The notes under the pieces are model-generated. The model saw only the letters and a program-made list of their open reading frames with translations, did not search any database and was not told where the DNA came from. DNA of 54,728 nucleotides from Gemmatimonadota bacterium (GTDB lineage Bacteria; Gemmatimonadota; Gemmatimonadetes; Gemmatimonadales; GWC2-71-9): contig JAKLGU010000013.1 of assembly GCA_022710485.1 (NCBI GenBank), forward strand, positions 1 to 54,728. The letters are read 5' to 3'. Below, piece by piece: positions 16,436 through 24,969 of the stretch. The position numbers and the translations under genes were made by a program. The first letter of the stretch is position 1. Every line of letters begins with the position of its first letter.

Positions 16436-17107
16436 ATGCGCCACGCCCTTGCCCTGTTGCTCCTCCTGGCGGCCGCCCCGCCGGCACTCGCGCAGGTCGG
16501 CTACCCGCCGGACAAGTCGCCCTACCGGGATATCCCGAAGAAGATGTCCCTCACCGCCCTGTTCGGATATTTCGGCGGCAGCGGCGGCAACCTGGGGCTC
16601 GGTCCGCACGACGGCCCGACGTACGGCGGGCGCTTCGGCGTATCGGTCAGCGGGCCGCTCGAGCTCTCGTTCGCGGTGCAGTACGCCGACCTCATCGGAG
16701 CTCGGGTGTACCGGGACGCGGACGACAACCTCACGGTCAGCGGGACGCTGCCGTCCCCGGTGTGGCTCTTCGAGACGGACATCCAGTACACCATCACCGG
16801 CGGGAAGACCTGGCACGGATTCGCCCCGTACATCGGCGGTGGCCTCGGGTACGCGTGGCGCTCCAGCGCGACCGAGGGCCCTGACGCCTACGACTTCGGT
16901 GGCCGCTTCTTCTGGGCGCCGTTCGCGGGCACGCGCTACTACGTCAATCCGCGGTCGTTCATCCGGGCGGAAATCCGGGGCGCCTTCTACCGCCTCGCCT
17001 ACCCGCCGCCGTACTACGACGAGATTACCGGCATCATCCAGTCGTACGCCATCAACAACTACCTCTCGAACGTCTGGTACCAGGTCGGGTTCGGCTACTC
17101 GTTCTGA
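16436..17107 (+). CDS. Predicted outer-membrane beta-barrel protein
   Basis: This 223-residue protein has a clear signal peptide (residues 1-20, LLLLLAAAPPALAQ). The mature chain has alternating aromatic/hydrophobic strands with Gly-rich turns: LTALFGYFGGSGG, YGGRFGVSVSGPLELSFAVQYAD, FETDIQYTITGGKTW, FAPYIGGGLGYAWRS. It ends NVWYQVGFGYSF, with a terminal Phe as expected for an outer-membrane barrel assembled by BAM. It resembles the small OmpA/OmpW-like barrels of about eight strands. Function unknown. It shares the gpmI operon and is one of two such barrels in it. Confidence 0.75.
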   Translation: MRHALALLLLLAAAPPALAQVGYPPDKSPYRDIPKKMSLTALFGYFGGSGGNLGLGPHDGPTYGGRFGVSVSGPLELSFAVQYADLIGARVYRDADDNLTVSGTLPSPVWLFETDIQYTITGGKTWHGFAPYIGGGLGYAWRSSATEGPDAYDFGGRFFWAPFAGTRYYVNPRSFIRAEIRGAFYRLAYPPPYYDEITGIIQSYAINNYLSNVWYQVGFGYSF

Positions 17108-17122
17108 CGCCCGGAGGCGCCG

Positions 17123-17545
17123 ATGCCGGTGTCGCTCACTCGCACGATCGGCTTCCACGCCTGGCACCGCTACTGGCGCCCCGACTGGACCCCCGAGCAG
17201 AACCACGCCGCGTTCGGCGCCCTGGCCGATCCTCCCGGGCACGACCACCACTACCGCTGCGCCGTCACCGTGACCGGGCCGTTCGACCCGGCCTCCGGCG
17301 CGGTCATCGACTTGCCCCTGCTCGACGGCATCCTGGCCGAGGAGGTCGTCAAACCGCTGGACGGGACGCATATTGAGCGGGACCTGGCCGACTTCCTTCC
17401 CGGGCGCACCCTGCCCACCTGCGAGGCGCTGGCCCATTGGCTCTTCCCGCGGATCGCGCGCCACCTTCCCTCCGGCGTGACCCTCGCGCGGGTTCGCGTG
17501 GCGGAGGATGACACGCTCCATGCCGACTGCACCGGAACCGACTGA
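17123..17545 (+). CDS. 6-pyruvoyl-tetrahydropterin synthase/QueD-like protein, active site altered
   Basis: This 140-residue protein has the overall PTPS/QueD pattern: FHAWHRYW (residues 11-18), GHDHHY (39-44), VTVTGPFDPASGAVIDL, LTC.EALAHWLFPRI and the closing VRVAEDDT with Glu128. In QueD the metal and catalytic motif is CxxxHGH. Here the matching stretch reads LADPPGHDHHY, with no Cys and one His missing. The usual LDH segment is LDGTH. The pterin-type reaction may therefore be changed or lost. It precedes fdhD, with which it overlaps by 26 bases, so a link to molybdopterin biology is possible but not shown. Confidence 0.72.
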   Translation: MPVSLTRTIGFHAWHRYWRPDWTPEQNHAAFGALADPPGHDHHYRCAVTVTGPFDPASGAVIDLPLLDGILAEEVVKPLDGTHIERDLADFLPGRTLPTCEALAHWLFPRIARHLPSGVTLARVRVAEDDTLHADCTGTD

Positions 17546-18296
17546 CGAAGCGCGCCCCACGGGGCGGCGCGGGCGGGGGCCCGCGCCCGCGGCCGTGGAG
17601 GAGGTGCCCGTCTGGCTCGAGGTGAACCGGGTGCCGACGGTCACATGGATGTGCACCCCGGAGCTGCTCGAGGAACTGGTGCTGGGCTGGCTCTACGGTG
17701 AGGGGTACATCACCTCGGTGGACCAGGTGCACCTCCGGCCCTGCGCCACCGACCTCGGGTTCTGGGCCGACGTCCCGGAGGAGCTCGTGGCCGCCGTGGC
17801 CGCGGAGCGGAGGCGCCCGGTGCTCGCCTCGGGGTGCGGCGCCGTCTCGACGTTCCTGGCCGATCCCGCCTCCGTGGCGACGGAGCCGCTGCGGGGGCTG
17901 CCACCCGACGTGGCCGTGATGCGGGAGCGGTTCAAGGAGCTCTTCGCGCGGGGCGCGCGCTACGAAGACACCGGCGGGGTCCACGCCGCCGCGCTGACGG
18001 ACGGCGGCACGCTCTTCCATCACGCCGAGGACATCGGGCGGCACAACGCGGTGGACAAGGTGCTGGGCGCCGCCCTGCTCGCCCGGCGCGCGGTGGCCGG
18101 GCTCGGGCTTCTCGTGACCGGGCGGATTTCGGCCGAACTCGCCTACAAGGCGGCCCGCGCCCGGCTGGCCTGGGTCGCGACCCCCTCGGTGCCGTCCACG
18201 CTGGCGGTCGAGGTGGCGCGCCGCTCGGGGATGGTGCTGGTGGGGCGCGCCGTCAGCGGCACACCGCAGTTGCACCAGCCCGGGCAGGCCGGATGA
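17520..18296 (+). CDS. fdhD: Formate dehydrogenase sulfurtransferase FdhD
   Basis: This 258-residue protein is FdhD, which passes sulfur from a cysteine desulfurase to the Mo-bis-PGD cofactor to activate formate dehydrogenases. Visible family motifs are ELVLGWLYGEGYI, SGCGAVSTF, ARYEDTGGVHAAAL, HHAEDIGRHNAVDKVLG, LLVTGRISAELAYKAARA and PSVPSTLAVEVA. In E. coli FdhD the sulfur-relay pair is CxxC; here only the first Cys remains (CGAV). The ATG at 17520 is chosen because GGAGG (17503-17507) directly abuts the earlier ATG at 17508. The stop overlaps the next ATG. No formate dehydrogenase structural gene is in the window. Confidence 0.92.
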   Translation: MPTAPEPTDEARPTGRRGRGPAPAAVEEVPVWLEVNRVPTVTWMCTPELLEELVLGWLYGEGYITSVDQVHLRPCATDLGFWADVPEELVAAVAAERRRPVLASGCGAVSTFLADPASVATEPLRGLPPDVAVMRERFKELFARGARYEDTGGVHAAALTDGGTLFHHAEDIGRHNAVDKVLGAALLARRAVAGLGLLVTGRISAELAYKAARARLAWVATPSVPSTLAVEVARRSGMVLVGRAVSGTPQLHQPGQAG

Positions 18297-18709
18297 CCGC
18301 TCCCACCGACGACGAGCTCCTCGAGATCCTGCGCACCTCGAAACGCATCGCGGTGGTGGGACTGAGCCGGAAGCCCCACCGCGCCAGCTACGGCGTGGCG
18401 GAGTATCTCCAGCGGGTCGGGTACACGATTGTGCCAGTCCACCCCGCCGGCGGCGTCACCTTGGGTGAACCGGTGCACCTCGATCTCCGGTCGGCGGCCG
18501 CGACCGGCCCGATCGACATCGTGAACATCTTTCGCCGCTCGGAGTTCATCCCCGCCCTGCTCGACGACCTCCTGGCCGTCCACCCCAGGCTGGTGTGGAT
18601 GCAGCTCGGCGTCGAGGACAGCGAGACCGCCCGGCGGCTCGAGGCGGCGGGGATCGCCGTCGTGATGGACCGGTGCCTGGCCGTCGATCACAACATGCTG
18701 GGGGTGTGA
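18293..18709 (+). CDS. CoA-binding domain protein (YccU-like)
   Basis: This 138-residue protein is a single Rossmann-like CoA-binding domain. It shows the family landmarks KRIAVVGLSRKPHRASYGVAEYLQ, YTIVPVHPAGG, LGEPVHLDLRSA, DIVNIFRRSEFIPALLDDLL and VWMQLGVEDSETARRLEAAGIAVVMDRCLAVDH. The domain is shared with succinyl-CoA synthetase alpha, but stand-alone members have no confirmed reaction. ATG overlaps the fdhD stop by four bases. Its stop shares a base with the next start. Confidence 0.9.
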   Translation: MTAPTDDELLEILRTSKRIAVVGLSRKPHRASYGVAEYLQRVGYTIVPVHPAGGVTLGEPVHLDLRSAAATGPIDIVNIFRRSEFIPALLDDLLAVHPRLVWMQLGVEDSETARRLEAAGIAVVMDRCLAVDHNMLGV

Positions 18710-19521
18710 TGCGAACACCGATCCTGCTGGCCGCCCTCGGCGTCCTCGCCGCCGCCGCGCCGGTCTCGGCGCAGAAGACCGAGGACGAGGCGCGGCTGAT
18801 CTTCACGATGGGCCTCACCTACACCGGCGGGAGCGACCTCTGGAGCGTGGAGGGCCAGCCGATCCTGGTGCCCGGCACGGGCTTCGACCTCATCGACCTC
18901 GACCGCAACATCCGGAGTGGCATCGGCGTGCTCTTCTCGGGGATGTACTTCCCGAAGCCGAAACTCGGGTACGTCGGCGAGGTCTTCTTCATGGGCATCG
19001 GGCTGGAGGACCAGTGCGCCGTCGCCTCCCCGACCCCGAACCCGCGGACGGAGCAGCTCTGCTCCAGCATCGACGGAGCCACGAAATCGAGTTCAGCGGT
19101 ACTGATGTCGGTGGGCCCCGTCCTGCGTGCCGGTGCCGACCAGCCGATTTCCCCCTACATCCGCGCCCAGGTGGGGCTCCTCTTCAGCAACCTGAGCCCG
19201 ATCTCGACATCGGGCACGGTGGTGGTCACCGACCCCGGCACGGGGGCCCAGGAGTACCTCCAGTACGTGGTGTACACCGATCCCTCGAGTACCCGCGTCA
19301 CGCCCGGATTCGTCTTCGGCGGCGGACTCACCGCAGTCATCGGCAAGGGGTGGCAGCTCCGGACCGAGGTGCGCGACAACCTGGTGCAGATCGCCACGGT
19401 GGCCGGACCGACGAGCCCGGGGAGCGACGACCCGGAGATCGTCAACGAGTGGAAGAACCTCTGGAGCATCGTGCTGGCCGCCGACATCGTCCTTGAGAAG
19501 AAGCGCGGCCGTCGGTACTGA
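18709..19521 (+). CDS. Predicted outer-membrane beta-barrel protein
   Basis: This 270-residue protein starts at an ATG that shares its A with the stop of the CoA-binding gene (TGATG). Residues 1-22 are a signal peptide (LLAALGVLAAAAPVSAQ). The rest has barrel-like strands: LIFTMGLTYTGGS, SGIGVLFSGMYFP, LGYVGEVFFMGIG, VLMSVGPVLRAG, FVFGGGLTAVIGKGWQLRTEVRDNL and IVLAADIVLEKKRGRRY. Two Cys lie in a loop. No family name can be given. Its location between fdhD and mobA is unusual for an outer-membrane protein and may reflect operon packing only. Confidence 0.72.
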   Translation: MRTPILLAALGVLAAAAPVSAQKTEDEARLIFTMGLTYTGGSDLWSVEGQPILVPGTGFDLIDLDRNIRSGIGVLFSGMYFPKPKLGYVGEVFFMGIGLEDQCAVASPTPNPRTEQLCSSIDGATKSSSAVLMSVGPVLRAGADQPISPYIRAQVGLLFSNLSPISTSGTVVVTDPGTGAQEYLQYVVYTDPSSTRVTPGFVFGGGLTAVIGKGWQLRTEVRDNLVQIATVAGPTSPGSDDPEIVNEWKNLWSIVLAADIVLEKKRGRRY

Positions 19522-20149
19522 CGCGCTCGCCGGCCGGGTCCGCGGCGCCATTCTCGCGGGCGGCGGCGCCACCCGGTTCGGCGGCCGCCCCAAGGGGCTC
19601 GAGGAGGTGGGCGGAGCCCGGATCCTCGACCGGCTGGTGGACGCCTTCCTCGCCGCGCTCGGCGAACTCCCCCTCCTCGTGGCGAACGACCCCGACGCCG
19701 CGGCCTGGCACCCCGGGCTACACGTGCTCCCCGACGTGCACCCCGGCGCCGGCGCGCTCGGCGGCATCCTCACGGCGGTCAGCGCCGACGCGCGCCCGGT
19801 GGTGTGCGTCGCGTGGGACATGCCGTTCGTGCCGCCGGCCCTGCTCCGCCGGCTGGCGGACGAGCTCCACGGGTCGGACGCGGTGCTTCCCGCCAGCGGA
19901 GGTCCGCGCGGCGTCGAGCCGATGTGCGCCGGGTACGGCCCCGCCTGCCGCGCGGCCATCGAGTCCGTCATCGCCGCGGGAGACCTGCGGGCCATCGCCT
20001 TCCACTCCGCCGTGCGAACCAGTATCCTCCCTGCCGAGACGGTGGCCGCCTTCGGCGACCCGGCCGTCCTCTTCTTCAACGTGAACACCAGGGACGACCT
20101 CACCCAGGCGGACGTGCTGTGGCGGCGACTCGCATCCTCTCGATCGTAG
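19493..20149 (+). CDS. mobA: Molybdenum cofactor guanylyltransferase MobA
   Basis: This 218-residue enzyme joins GMP to molybdopterin to make the Mo-bis-MGD cofactor needed by formate dehydrogenase and similar enzymes. The nucleotide-binding start GAILAGGGATRFGG, followed by PKGLEEVGG, is diagnostic. DVHPGAGALGGILTAV, CVAWDMPFVP and FFNVNTRDDL are also family landmarks. The best start is a TTG inside the preceding gene (29-base overlap); no ATG or GTG fits. A shorter start closer to residue 16 is possible. The 3' end overlaps mobB by 31 bases. Confidence 0.9.
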   Translation: MRRSAAVGTDALAGRVRGAILAGGGATRFGGRPKGLEEVGGARILDRLVDAFLAALGELPLLVANDPDAAAWHPGLHVLPDVHPGAGALGGILTAVSADARPVVCVAWDMPFVPPALLRRLADELHGSDAVLPASGGPRGVEPMCAGYGPACRAAIESVIAAGDLRAIAFHSAVRTSILPAETVAAFGDPAVLFFNVNTRDDLTQADVLWRRLASSRS

Positions 20150-20649
20150 GCCGGAAGAACGCTGGCAAGACCACCCTGGCCGTGGCGCTGGCCGCCGAGT
20201 ACGTCCGGCGCGGCAAGCGGGTGATGACCATCAAGCACGCCAGCCACCCCGCCGCCGTGGACTCGCCGGGCACTGACAGCTACCGGCACTTCCACGAGGG
20301 GCGGGCCGAGCGCGTGCTGATCGCCTCCCCCGATATGCGAGTCGTCTTCGAGCGCTCCCCCGACGACCAGGACCCGGTGACGCTCGCCCGGCGATATCTC
20401 GACGGCGCCGACATCGTGCTGGTCGAGGGTTTTTCCTCTCACCCGCTCCCCAAGATCGAGGTCTTCCGCACCGTGGCGGCCAAGACGCCGCTCTTCGACC
20501 CGAAGAGCGACGCCGCCGATCAATGGCTGGCCATCGTGACCGACGGCGACCTCGACGCCGACTGCCGAGTCCTCCGCTTCCGCGACACGATGTGGCTCCA
20601 GTTTCTCGCCAATATCGGATGGGACGGGGCCCGGATCATCGGGCCGTGA
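20119..20649 (+). CDS. mobB: Molybdopterin-guanine dinucleotide adapter MobB
   Basis: This 176-residue GTP-binding protein assists MobA or cofactor delivery. Walker A is GRKNAGKTT at residues 11-19. TIKHASHPAAVDSPGTDSYRHFHEGRAERVLIAS and DIVLVEGFSSHPLPKIEVFR are typical MobB segments. The start is a GTG within mobA. Its stop overlaps the moeA GTG (GTGA), so mobA, mobB and moeA are translated as a coupled set. Confidence 0.9.
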   Translation: MAATRILSIVGRKNAGKTTLAVALAAEYVRRGKRVMTIKHASHPAAVDSPGTDSYRHFHEGRAERVLIASPDMRVVFERSPDDQDPVTLARRYLDGADIVLVEGFSSHPLPKIEVFRTVAAKTPLFDPKSDAADQWLAIVTDGDLDADCRVLRFRDTMWLQFLANIGWDGARIIGP

Positions 20650-21896
20650 GCGGCCTCGCCGCGCGGGAGGCCGCGCTTCGCATCCTCGCCTCCGTTCCCC
20701 GCCAGCCGACCCTTCGCATTCCCCTCGACGACGCCCTCGGCACGGTGCTGGCGGAGCCGCTGGTGAGTCCCCTCGACCTCCCCGCGTGGACCAATTCGGC
20801 GATGGACGGGTATGCCACGCGCGGCGAGGACGTGCGCGGCGCGAACGCGGAGCGACCGGTCCGCCTGCGCGTCGTGGAAGTGATTCCCGCCGGTGCGTTC
20901 CCGACCCGTGCGCTGCAACCGGGCGAGTGCGCCCGGATCTTCACCGGCGCGCCGCTCCCCGCCGGGGCGGACGGCGTGATTCGCCAGGAGGACACCGACC
21001 TCGGCCGCGACACGGTGGAGATCCGGAGCGACCGGGATGCGGGGGTGAACCTCCGGCTGGCGGGCGAGGACATCCGGCGCGGCGCCACGGTGCTGGAGGC
21101 CGGCACCGAACTCGGGGCCGCGGAGCTGGGGGTGCTGGCCTCACTGGCGGTGGCGCATCCGCTCGTGTTCCGGCGGCCGCGGGTTGGGATCCTCGGCGGC
21201 GGCGACGAGATCGTGGACGTGGACCAGCCGGAGGAGATCCTGAGCGGCCGAAAGGTGGCGAGCTCGAACAGTCACACCCTCCACGCCCTGGTCCGGCTGG
21301 CCGGCGGGGAGCCGCTCAACCTCGGGCTCGCGCGCGACACGCCGGAGAGCGTGCGGGCGCACTTGGCGCGGGCGCCGGAGTGCGACCTCCTGGTGACGAC
21401 GGCCGGGATCAGCGTCGGGGAGCACGACCACCTGCGTGACGTGGTGGCCGAGATAGGCGGCTCGCTCGATTTCTGGAAACTGCGGATGCGGCCGGGGGCG
21501 CCGGTCGGATTCGGCAGGGTGCTTGGCGTGCCGTGGATCGGCCTGCCCGGCAACCCGGTGAGCACCATGGTCACGTTCGAGCTGTTCGTCCGCCCGGCCA
21601 TCCGCGCCATGGCGGGCCACGCTTCGCCGTTCCGGCGCGCGACACAGGTCCGTGCAGCAGAGCATATTTCACTGCGGCCGATGCTGCAGCATTTCCTGCG
21701 CGCGGTCGTGACCGACACCGCCTCCGGGCCCGAGGCACGGCTGACAGGACCGCAGGGGTCCGGCATCCTGACCTCGATGGTCCGGGCGAACGCCCTCCTG
21801 ATCGTGCCCGAGGGGCAACACGAGACACCCAAAGGAAGCCAGATGTCCGCCATGGTCCTCAACGATCCGATCCACTCCACCGAACCGGGATTCTGA
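20646..21896 (+). CDS. moeA: Molybdopterin molybdenumtransferase MoeA
   Basis: This 416-residue enzyme inserts molybdate into adenylated molybdopterin. The N-terminal region has PLDLPAWTNSAMDGYATRGEDV, the classic MoeA motif. IFTGAPLPAGADGVIRQEDT and VNLRLAGEDIRRGATVL follow, then the MPT-binding domain SNSHTLHALVRLAGGE, LVTTAGISVGEHDHLRDV and WKLRMRPGAPVGFG. GLPGNPVSTMVTFELFVRPAIR is near the end. The GTG start overlaps the mobB stop. It completes the Mo-cofactor core of this operon with mobA, mobB and fdhD. Confidence 0.94.
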   Translation: MSGLAAREAALRILASVPRQPTLRIPLDDALGTVLAEPLVSPLDLPAWTNSAMDGYATRGEDVRGANAERPVRLRVVEVIPAGAFPTRALQPGECARIFTGAPLPAGADGVIRQEDTDLGRDTVEIRSDRDAGVNLRLAGEDIRRGATVLEAGTELGAAELGVLASLAVAHPLVFRRPRVGILGGGDEIVDVDQPEEILSGRKVASSNSHTLHALVRLAGGEPLNLGLARDTPESVRAHLARAPECDLLVTTAGISVGEHDHLRDVVAEIGGSLDFWKLRMRPGAPVGFGRVLGVPWIGLPGNPVSTMVTFELFVRPAIRAMAGHASPFRRATQVRAAEHISLRPMLQHFLRAVVTDTASGPEARLTGPQGSGILTSMVRANALLIVPEGQHETPKGSQMSAMVLNDPIHSTEPGF

Positions 21897-22829
21897 GTGG
21901 GCGTCCACGAACCTGCCGTCTGGATCGGCTTCAGCGCCCTCGTCGTCGGCCTCCTCGTCCTCGACCTGGGGGTCCTCAACCGGAAATCGCACGTCCTCTC
22001 GTTCCGCGAGGCGCTGAGCTGGAGCACCGGGCTGGTGACCCTGGCGCTCCTCTTCGGGGTGTTCCTCTGGATGCGCGAGGGTACGCAGACCGCGCTCGAG
22101 TACTACACGGGGTACATCATCGAGTTGTCGCTCAGCGTGGACAACCTCTTCGTCTTCCTCCTGATCTTCCAGTACTTCGCGGTACCGGCCGAGCTCCAGC
22201 CGCGGATCCTGAAGTGGGGCATCCTGGGTGCGCTCGTCATGCGCGCGATCATGATCGCGCTCGGCGCCCTGCTCCTCCAGCAGTTCACCTGGATCATCTA
22301 CCTCTTCGGCGGCATCCTGATCATCACGGGGATCCGGATGTTCCGCGGCTCGGGCGACCGGATCGAGCCCGATCGCAACCCGCTGGTGCGCCTGGTGCGG
22401 CGCTTCGTGCCGATGGTCGACGGCTACGTCGGGCAGAAGTTCATCGTCCGCGGCATCCGCGGCTGGATGGCGACGCCGCTGCTCCTGGTGCTGCTCCTGG
22501 TGGAGTGGTCCGACCTCGTCTTCGCCATCGACAGCATCCCCGCCATCTTCGCCGTGACGCGCGACCCGTTCATCGTGTACAGCTCGAACGTCTTCGCCAT
22601 CCTCGGCCTCCGCGCCCTCTTCTTCGTGCTGGCCGGGATGATGGACCGGTTCGAGTACCTGAAGCCGGGGGTGGCCGCGATTCTCGTGTTCGTCGGCTTC
22701 AAGATGCTGTTCAACGGCCTGTTCCACATGCCGACCGTGGTGTCGCTCGCCGTGATCGTGGGGATCCTCGGCGGGTCGGTCGTCCTCTCGATGCGGAAGA
22801 CCAGGCTGGACGCGCGGGGAGGCGCGTAG
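21897..22829 (+). CDS. TerC/Alx-family integral membrane protein
   Basis: This 310-residue protein has about nine membrane segments and the TerC signature: EYYTGYIIELSLSVDNLFVFLLIF with a conserved acidic pair in the membrane, later VEWSDLVFAIDSIPAIFAVTRDPFIVYSSNVFAILGLRALFF. These acidic residues bind metal in Alx/MeeF-type relatives, which export manganese, some co-translationally with the Sec machinery. The GTG start follows the moeA stop with no gap. No yybP-ykoY-type riboswitch leader is possible in this packed position. Confidence 0.92.
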   Translation: MGVHEPAVWIGFSALVVGLLVLDLGVLNRKSHVLSFREALSWSTGLVTLALLFGVFLWMREGTQTALEYYTGYIIELSLSVDNLFVFLLIFQYFAVPAELQPRILKWGILGALVMRAIMIALGALLLQQFTWIIYLFGGILIITGIRMFRGSGDRIEPDRNPLVRLVRRFVPMVDGYVGQKFIVRGIRGWMATPLLLVLLLVEWSDLVFAIDSIPAIFAVTRDPFIVYSSNVFAILGLRALFFVLAGMMDRFEYLKPGVAAILVFVGFKMLFNGLFHMPTVVSLAVIVGILGGSVVLSMRKTRLDARGGA

Positions 22830-23623
22830 TGGCGTCGATCTTCGCCGGCACCACCGTGCTCATCACCGGCGCGTCGCGCGGGATCGGCGCCGCCTTCGCG
22901 GCCGAGCTGGCGGGGCGCGGCGCCCGGCTGGTCCTCGTGGCCCGGGACGCCGAGCGGCTGGCGGCGGTGGCGGAGAGCGCCCGCGCCGCCGGGGCCGCGG
23001 TGGAGATGGTGCGGCTCGACCTCACCGGAGAGGGCGCGGTGGCCGGCCTCGTAGACGAGCTCGCCGGGCGCGGCATCACGGTGGACCACCTGATCAACAA
23101 CGCGGGGATCGGTCTGGTCGGCCGCGGCGACGAGGCTGACCTGTCCGCGCAGCTCCGCGTATTGGATCTCGACGTCCGGGTGGTGACCGAGCTCGCGCTT
23201 CGGCTGCTGCCCGGCATGGTGGCGCGGCGGCGGGGTGGCATCCTCAACGTGGCCAGCCTCGGCGCGTTCCAGGGACTCCCCTGGCTCTCGACCTACGGCG
23301 GGAGCAAGGCCTACGTGCTCGGCTGGAGCGAGGCGCTGCACGTCGAGCTGCGCGGCACGGGGGTCCGCTGCTGCGCGCTCTGCCCCGGACCGGTGGCCAC
23401 GGGGTGGTTCGCCACGGCACACGTGGAGCGGCCGCCAGGATGGCCGCTGATTCAGCCCGCTGCGGTGGTCGCTCGCGCAGGGCTCCGGGGCTACGAGCGC
23501 AACCAGAGTCACGTCTTCCCCGGCTTCGCCGCCCGGGGAGCCGCCTGGCTCACCCGGACCGTACCCCGTGCCCTCGCCGCGCGCGTCGCGACCGGCTTCG
23601 CCAAGCCGCGGCGCCACAAGTGA
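22829..23623 (+). CDS. Short-chain dehydrogenase/reductase
   Basis: This 264-residue SDR starts at a GTG sharing one base with the previous stop. The NAD(P)-binding motif is TGASRGIGAAFA (about 12-23), NNAG is near residue 92, and the catalytic triad is Ser in NVASLGAFQG with Tyr-x-x-x-Lys as YGGSKAY. The C-terminal part, GVRCCALCPGPVATGWF, is of the DltE/YqjQ-like branch. The extreme C-terminus is hydrophobic and basic (GAAWLTRTVPRALAARVATGFAKPRRHK), possibly for membrane contact. Substrate unknown. Confidence 0.9.
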   Translation: MASIFAGTTVLITGASRGIGAAFAAELAGRGARLVLVARDAERLAAVAESARAAGAAVEMVRLDLTGEGAVAGLVDELAGRGITVDHLINNAGIGLVGRGDEADLSAQLRVLDLDVRVVTELALRLLPGMVARRRGGILNVASLGAFQGLPWLSTYGGSKAYVLGWSEALHVELRGTGVRCCALCPGPVATGWFATAHVERPPGWPLIQPAAVVARAGLRGYERNQSHVFPGFAARGAAWLTRTVPRALAARVATGFAKPRRHK

Positions 23624-24969
23624 GCGGAGTGCTGGCGCGGATCAGCCGGCAACTGCACCTCGACCGTCCGGCGGTGCGGGCCTGGATGCTGTACGACTGG
23701 GCCAACTCCGCCATGTACGTGGTCATCGTCACCGCCATCTTCCCCACCTTCTTCAGCGCCGTGGCCGCCCAGGGGCTCCCCCCCGTGGAGGCGACCTACC
23801 GCTTCAGCCTCGCCACCACGCTCGGCCTCACCATCATCGCCGTCCTGTCCCCGATCCTCGGCGCCATCGCCGACCATTCCGCGGCCAAGAAGCGCCTCCT
23901 TGGGGCGTTCCTCGTCTTCGGGGCCACCGCCGTGGCCGCGATGTTCTTCATCCGGCACGGCCAGTGGGTGTTCGCGGCGCTGCTCTTCATCCTGGCCAAC
24001 ATCGGGGTGAACGGCAGCTTCGTCTTCTACGACTCGCTGCTGCCGCACGTGGCCGCCCCGGACGAGATGGACCGGATCTCCACCGCCGGCTACGCGCTCG
24101 GCTATCTCGGCGGGGGGCTCTTCCTGGTGGCCTGCCTCGGCATCATCCTGGCGCCGGCGGCATTCGGGCTCCCCTCGGGGGCGGGACTCAGCCCGACGGA
24201 GGCGACACTGCCGACCCGCATCACCTTCGTCCTGACCGCGCTCTGGTGGGCCGGGTTCAGCATCCCCCTCTTCCGGCGAGTGCCCGAACCGCCCGGCCGG
24301 GCGCTCGACGCGGAGGAGGCCGCGCTAGGCGCCGTGCGCGCCTCCTTCCGCCGCCTGGGCTACACCTTTCGCAAGCTGCGGGGGTACCGCCAGACGTTCC
24401 TGCTGCTGTTGGCATTCCTGATCTACAATGACGGCGTGGGGACGATCATCCGGATGGCGGCCATCTACGGCGAGGAGATCGGCATCACCCGCACCACGAT
24501 GATCGCGGCGATCGCGTTAGTGCAATTCGTGGGGGTCCCGTTCGCTTACCTCTTCGGCGGCCTGGCCCAGCGGGTCGGCACGCGCCCGGCCATCTTCGTC
24601 GGCCTCGCGACCTATCTCGGAATCAGCGTGCTCGGGTATTTCATGCGGTCCGACCGCGACTTTATCCTGCTCGCGGTGCTGGTGGGGATGGTGCAGGGCG
24701 GGGTGCAGGCGCTGAGTCGCTCGCTCTTCGCGAGCATGGTGCCGCGGCATCTGTCGGGAGAATTCTTCGGCTTCTTCGCGGTGTTCGAGAAGTTCGCCGG
24801 CATCCTCGGCCCCGCGATGTTCTCGGTGGCCATCCTGCTGACCGGCTCCAGCCGGGCGGCGCTGCTCTCGGTGGTAGGGTTCTTCCTGGTCGGCGGGGCG
24901 CTGCTGGCGCGGGTAGACGTGGCCGAGGGCCAGCGCCTGGCGCGGGACGAGGAGCGGGCGCTGGCCTAG
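23620..24969 (+). CDS. UMF1-family MFS transporter
   Basis: This 449-residue protein starts at a GTG overlapping the SDR stop. AWMLYDWANSAMYVVIVTAIFPTFFS near residue 20 is the signature of the UMF1 (Atg22-like) branch of the major facilitator superfamily. Further landmarks are LSPILGAIADHSAAKKRLL, YDSLLPHVAAPDEMDRISTAGYALGYLGGG, and QALSRSLFASMVPRHLSGEFFGFF in the second half. About twelve helices. Atg22 in yeast exports amino acids from the vacuole; bacterial substrates are not known. It is the last gene of the operon and overlaps the convergent cyclase gene by four bases. Confidence 0.9.
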   Translation: MSGVLARISRQLHLDRPAVRAWMLYDWANSAMYVVIVTAIFPTFFSAVAAQGLPPVEATYRFSLATTLGLTIIAVLSPILGAIADHSAAKKRLLGAFLVFGATAVAAMFFIRHGQWVFAALLFILANIGVNGSFVFYDSLLPHVAAPDEMDRISTAGYALGYLGGGLFLVACLGIILAPAAFGLPSGAGLSPTEATLPTRITFVLTALWWAGFSIPLFRRVPEPPGRALDAEEAALGAVRASFRRLGYTFRKLRGYRQTFLLLLAFLIYNDGVGTIIRMAAIYGEEIGITRTTMIAAIALVQFVGVPFAYLFGGLAQRVGTRPAIFVGLATYLGISVLGYFMRSDRDFILLAVLVGMVQGGVQALSRSLFASMVPRHLSGEFFGFFAVFEKFAGILGPAMFSVAILLTGSSRAALLSVVGFFLVGGALLARVDVAEGQRLARDEERALA

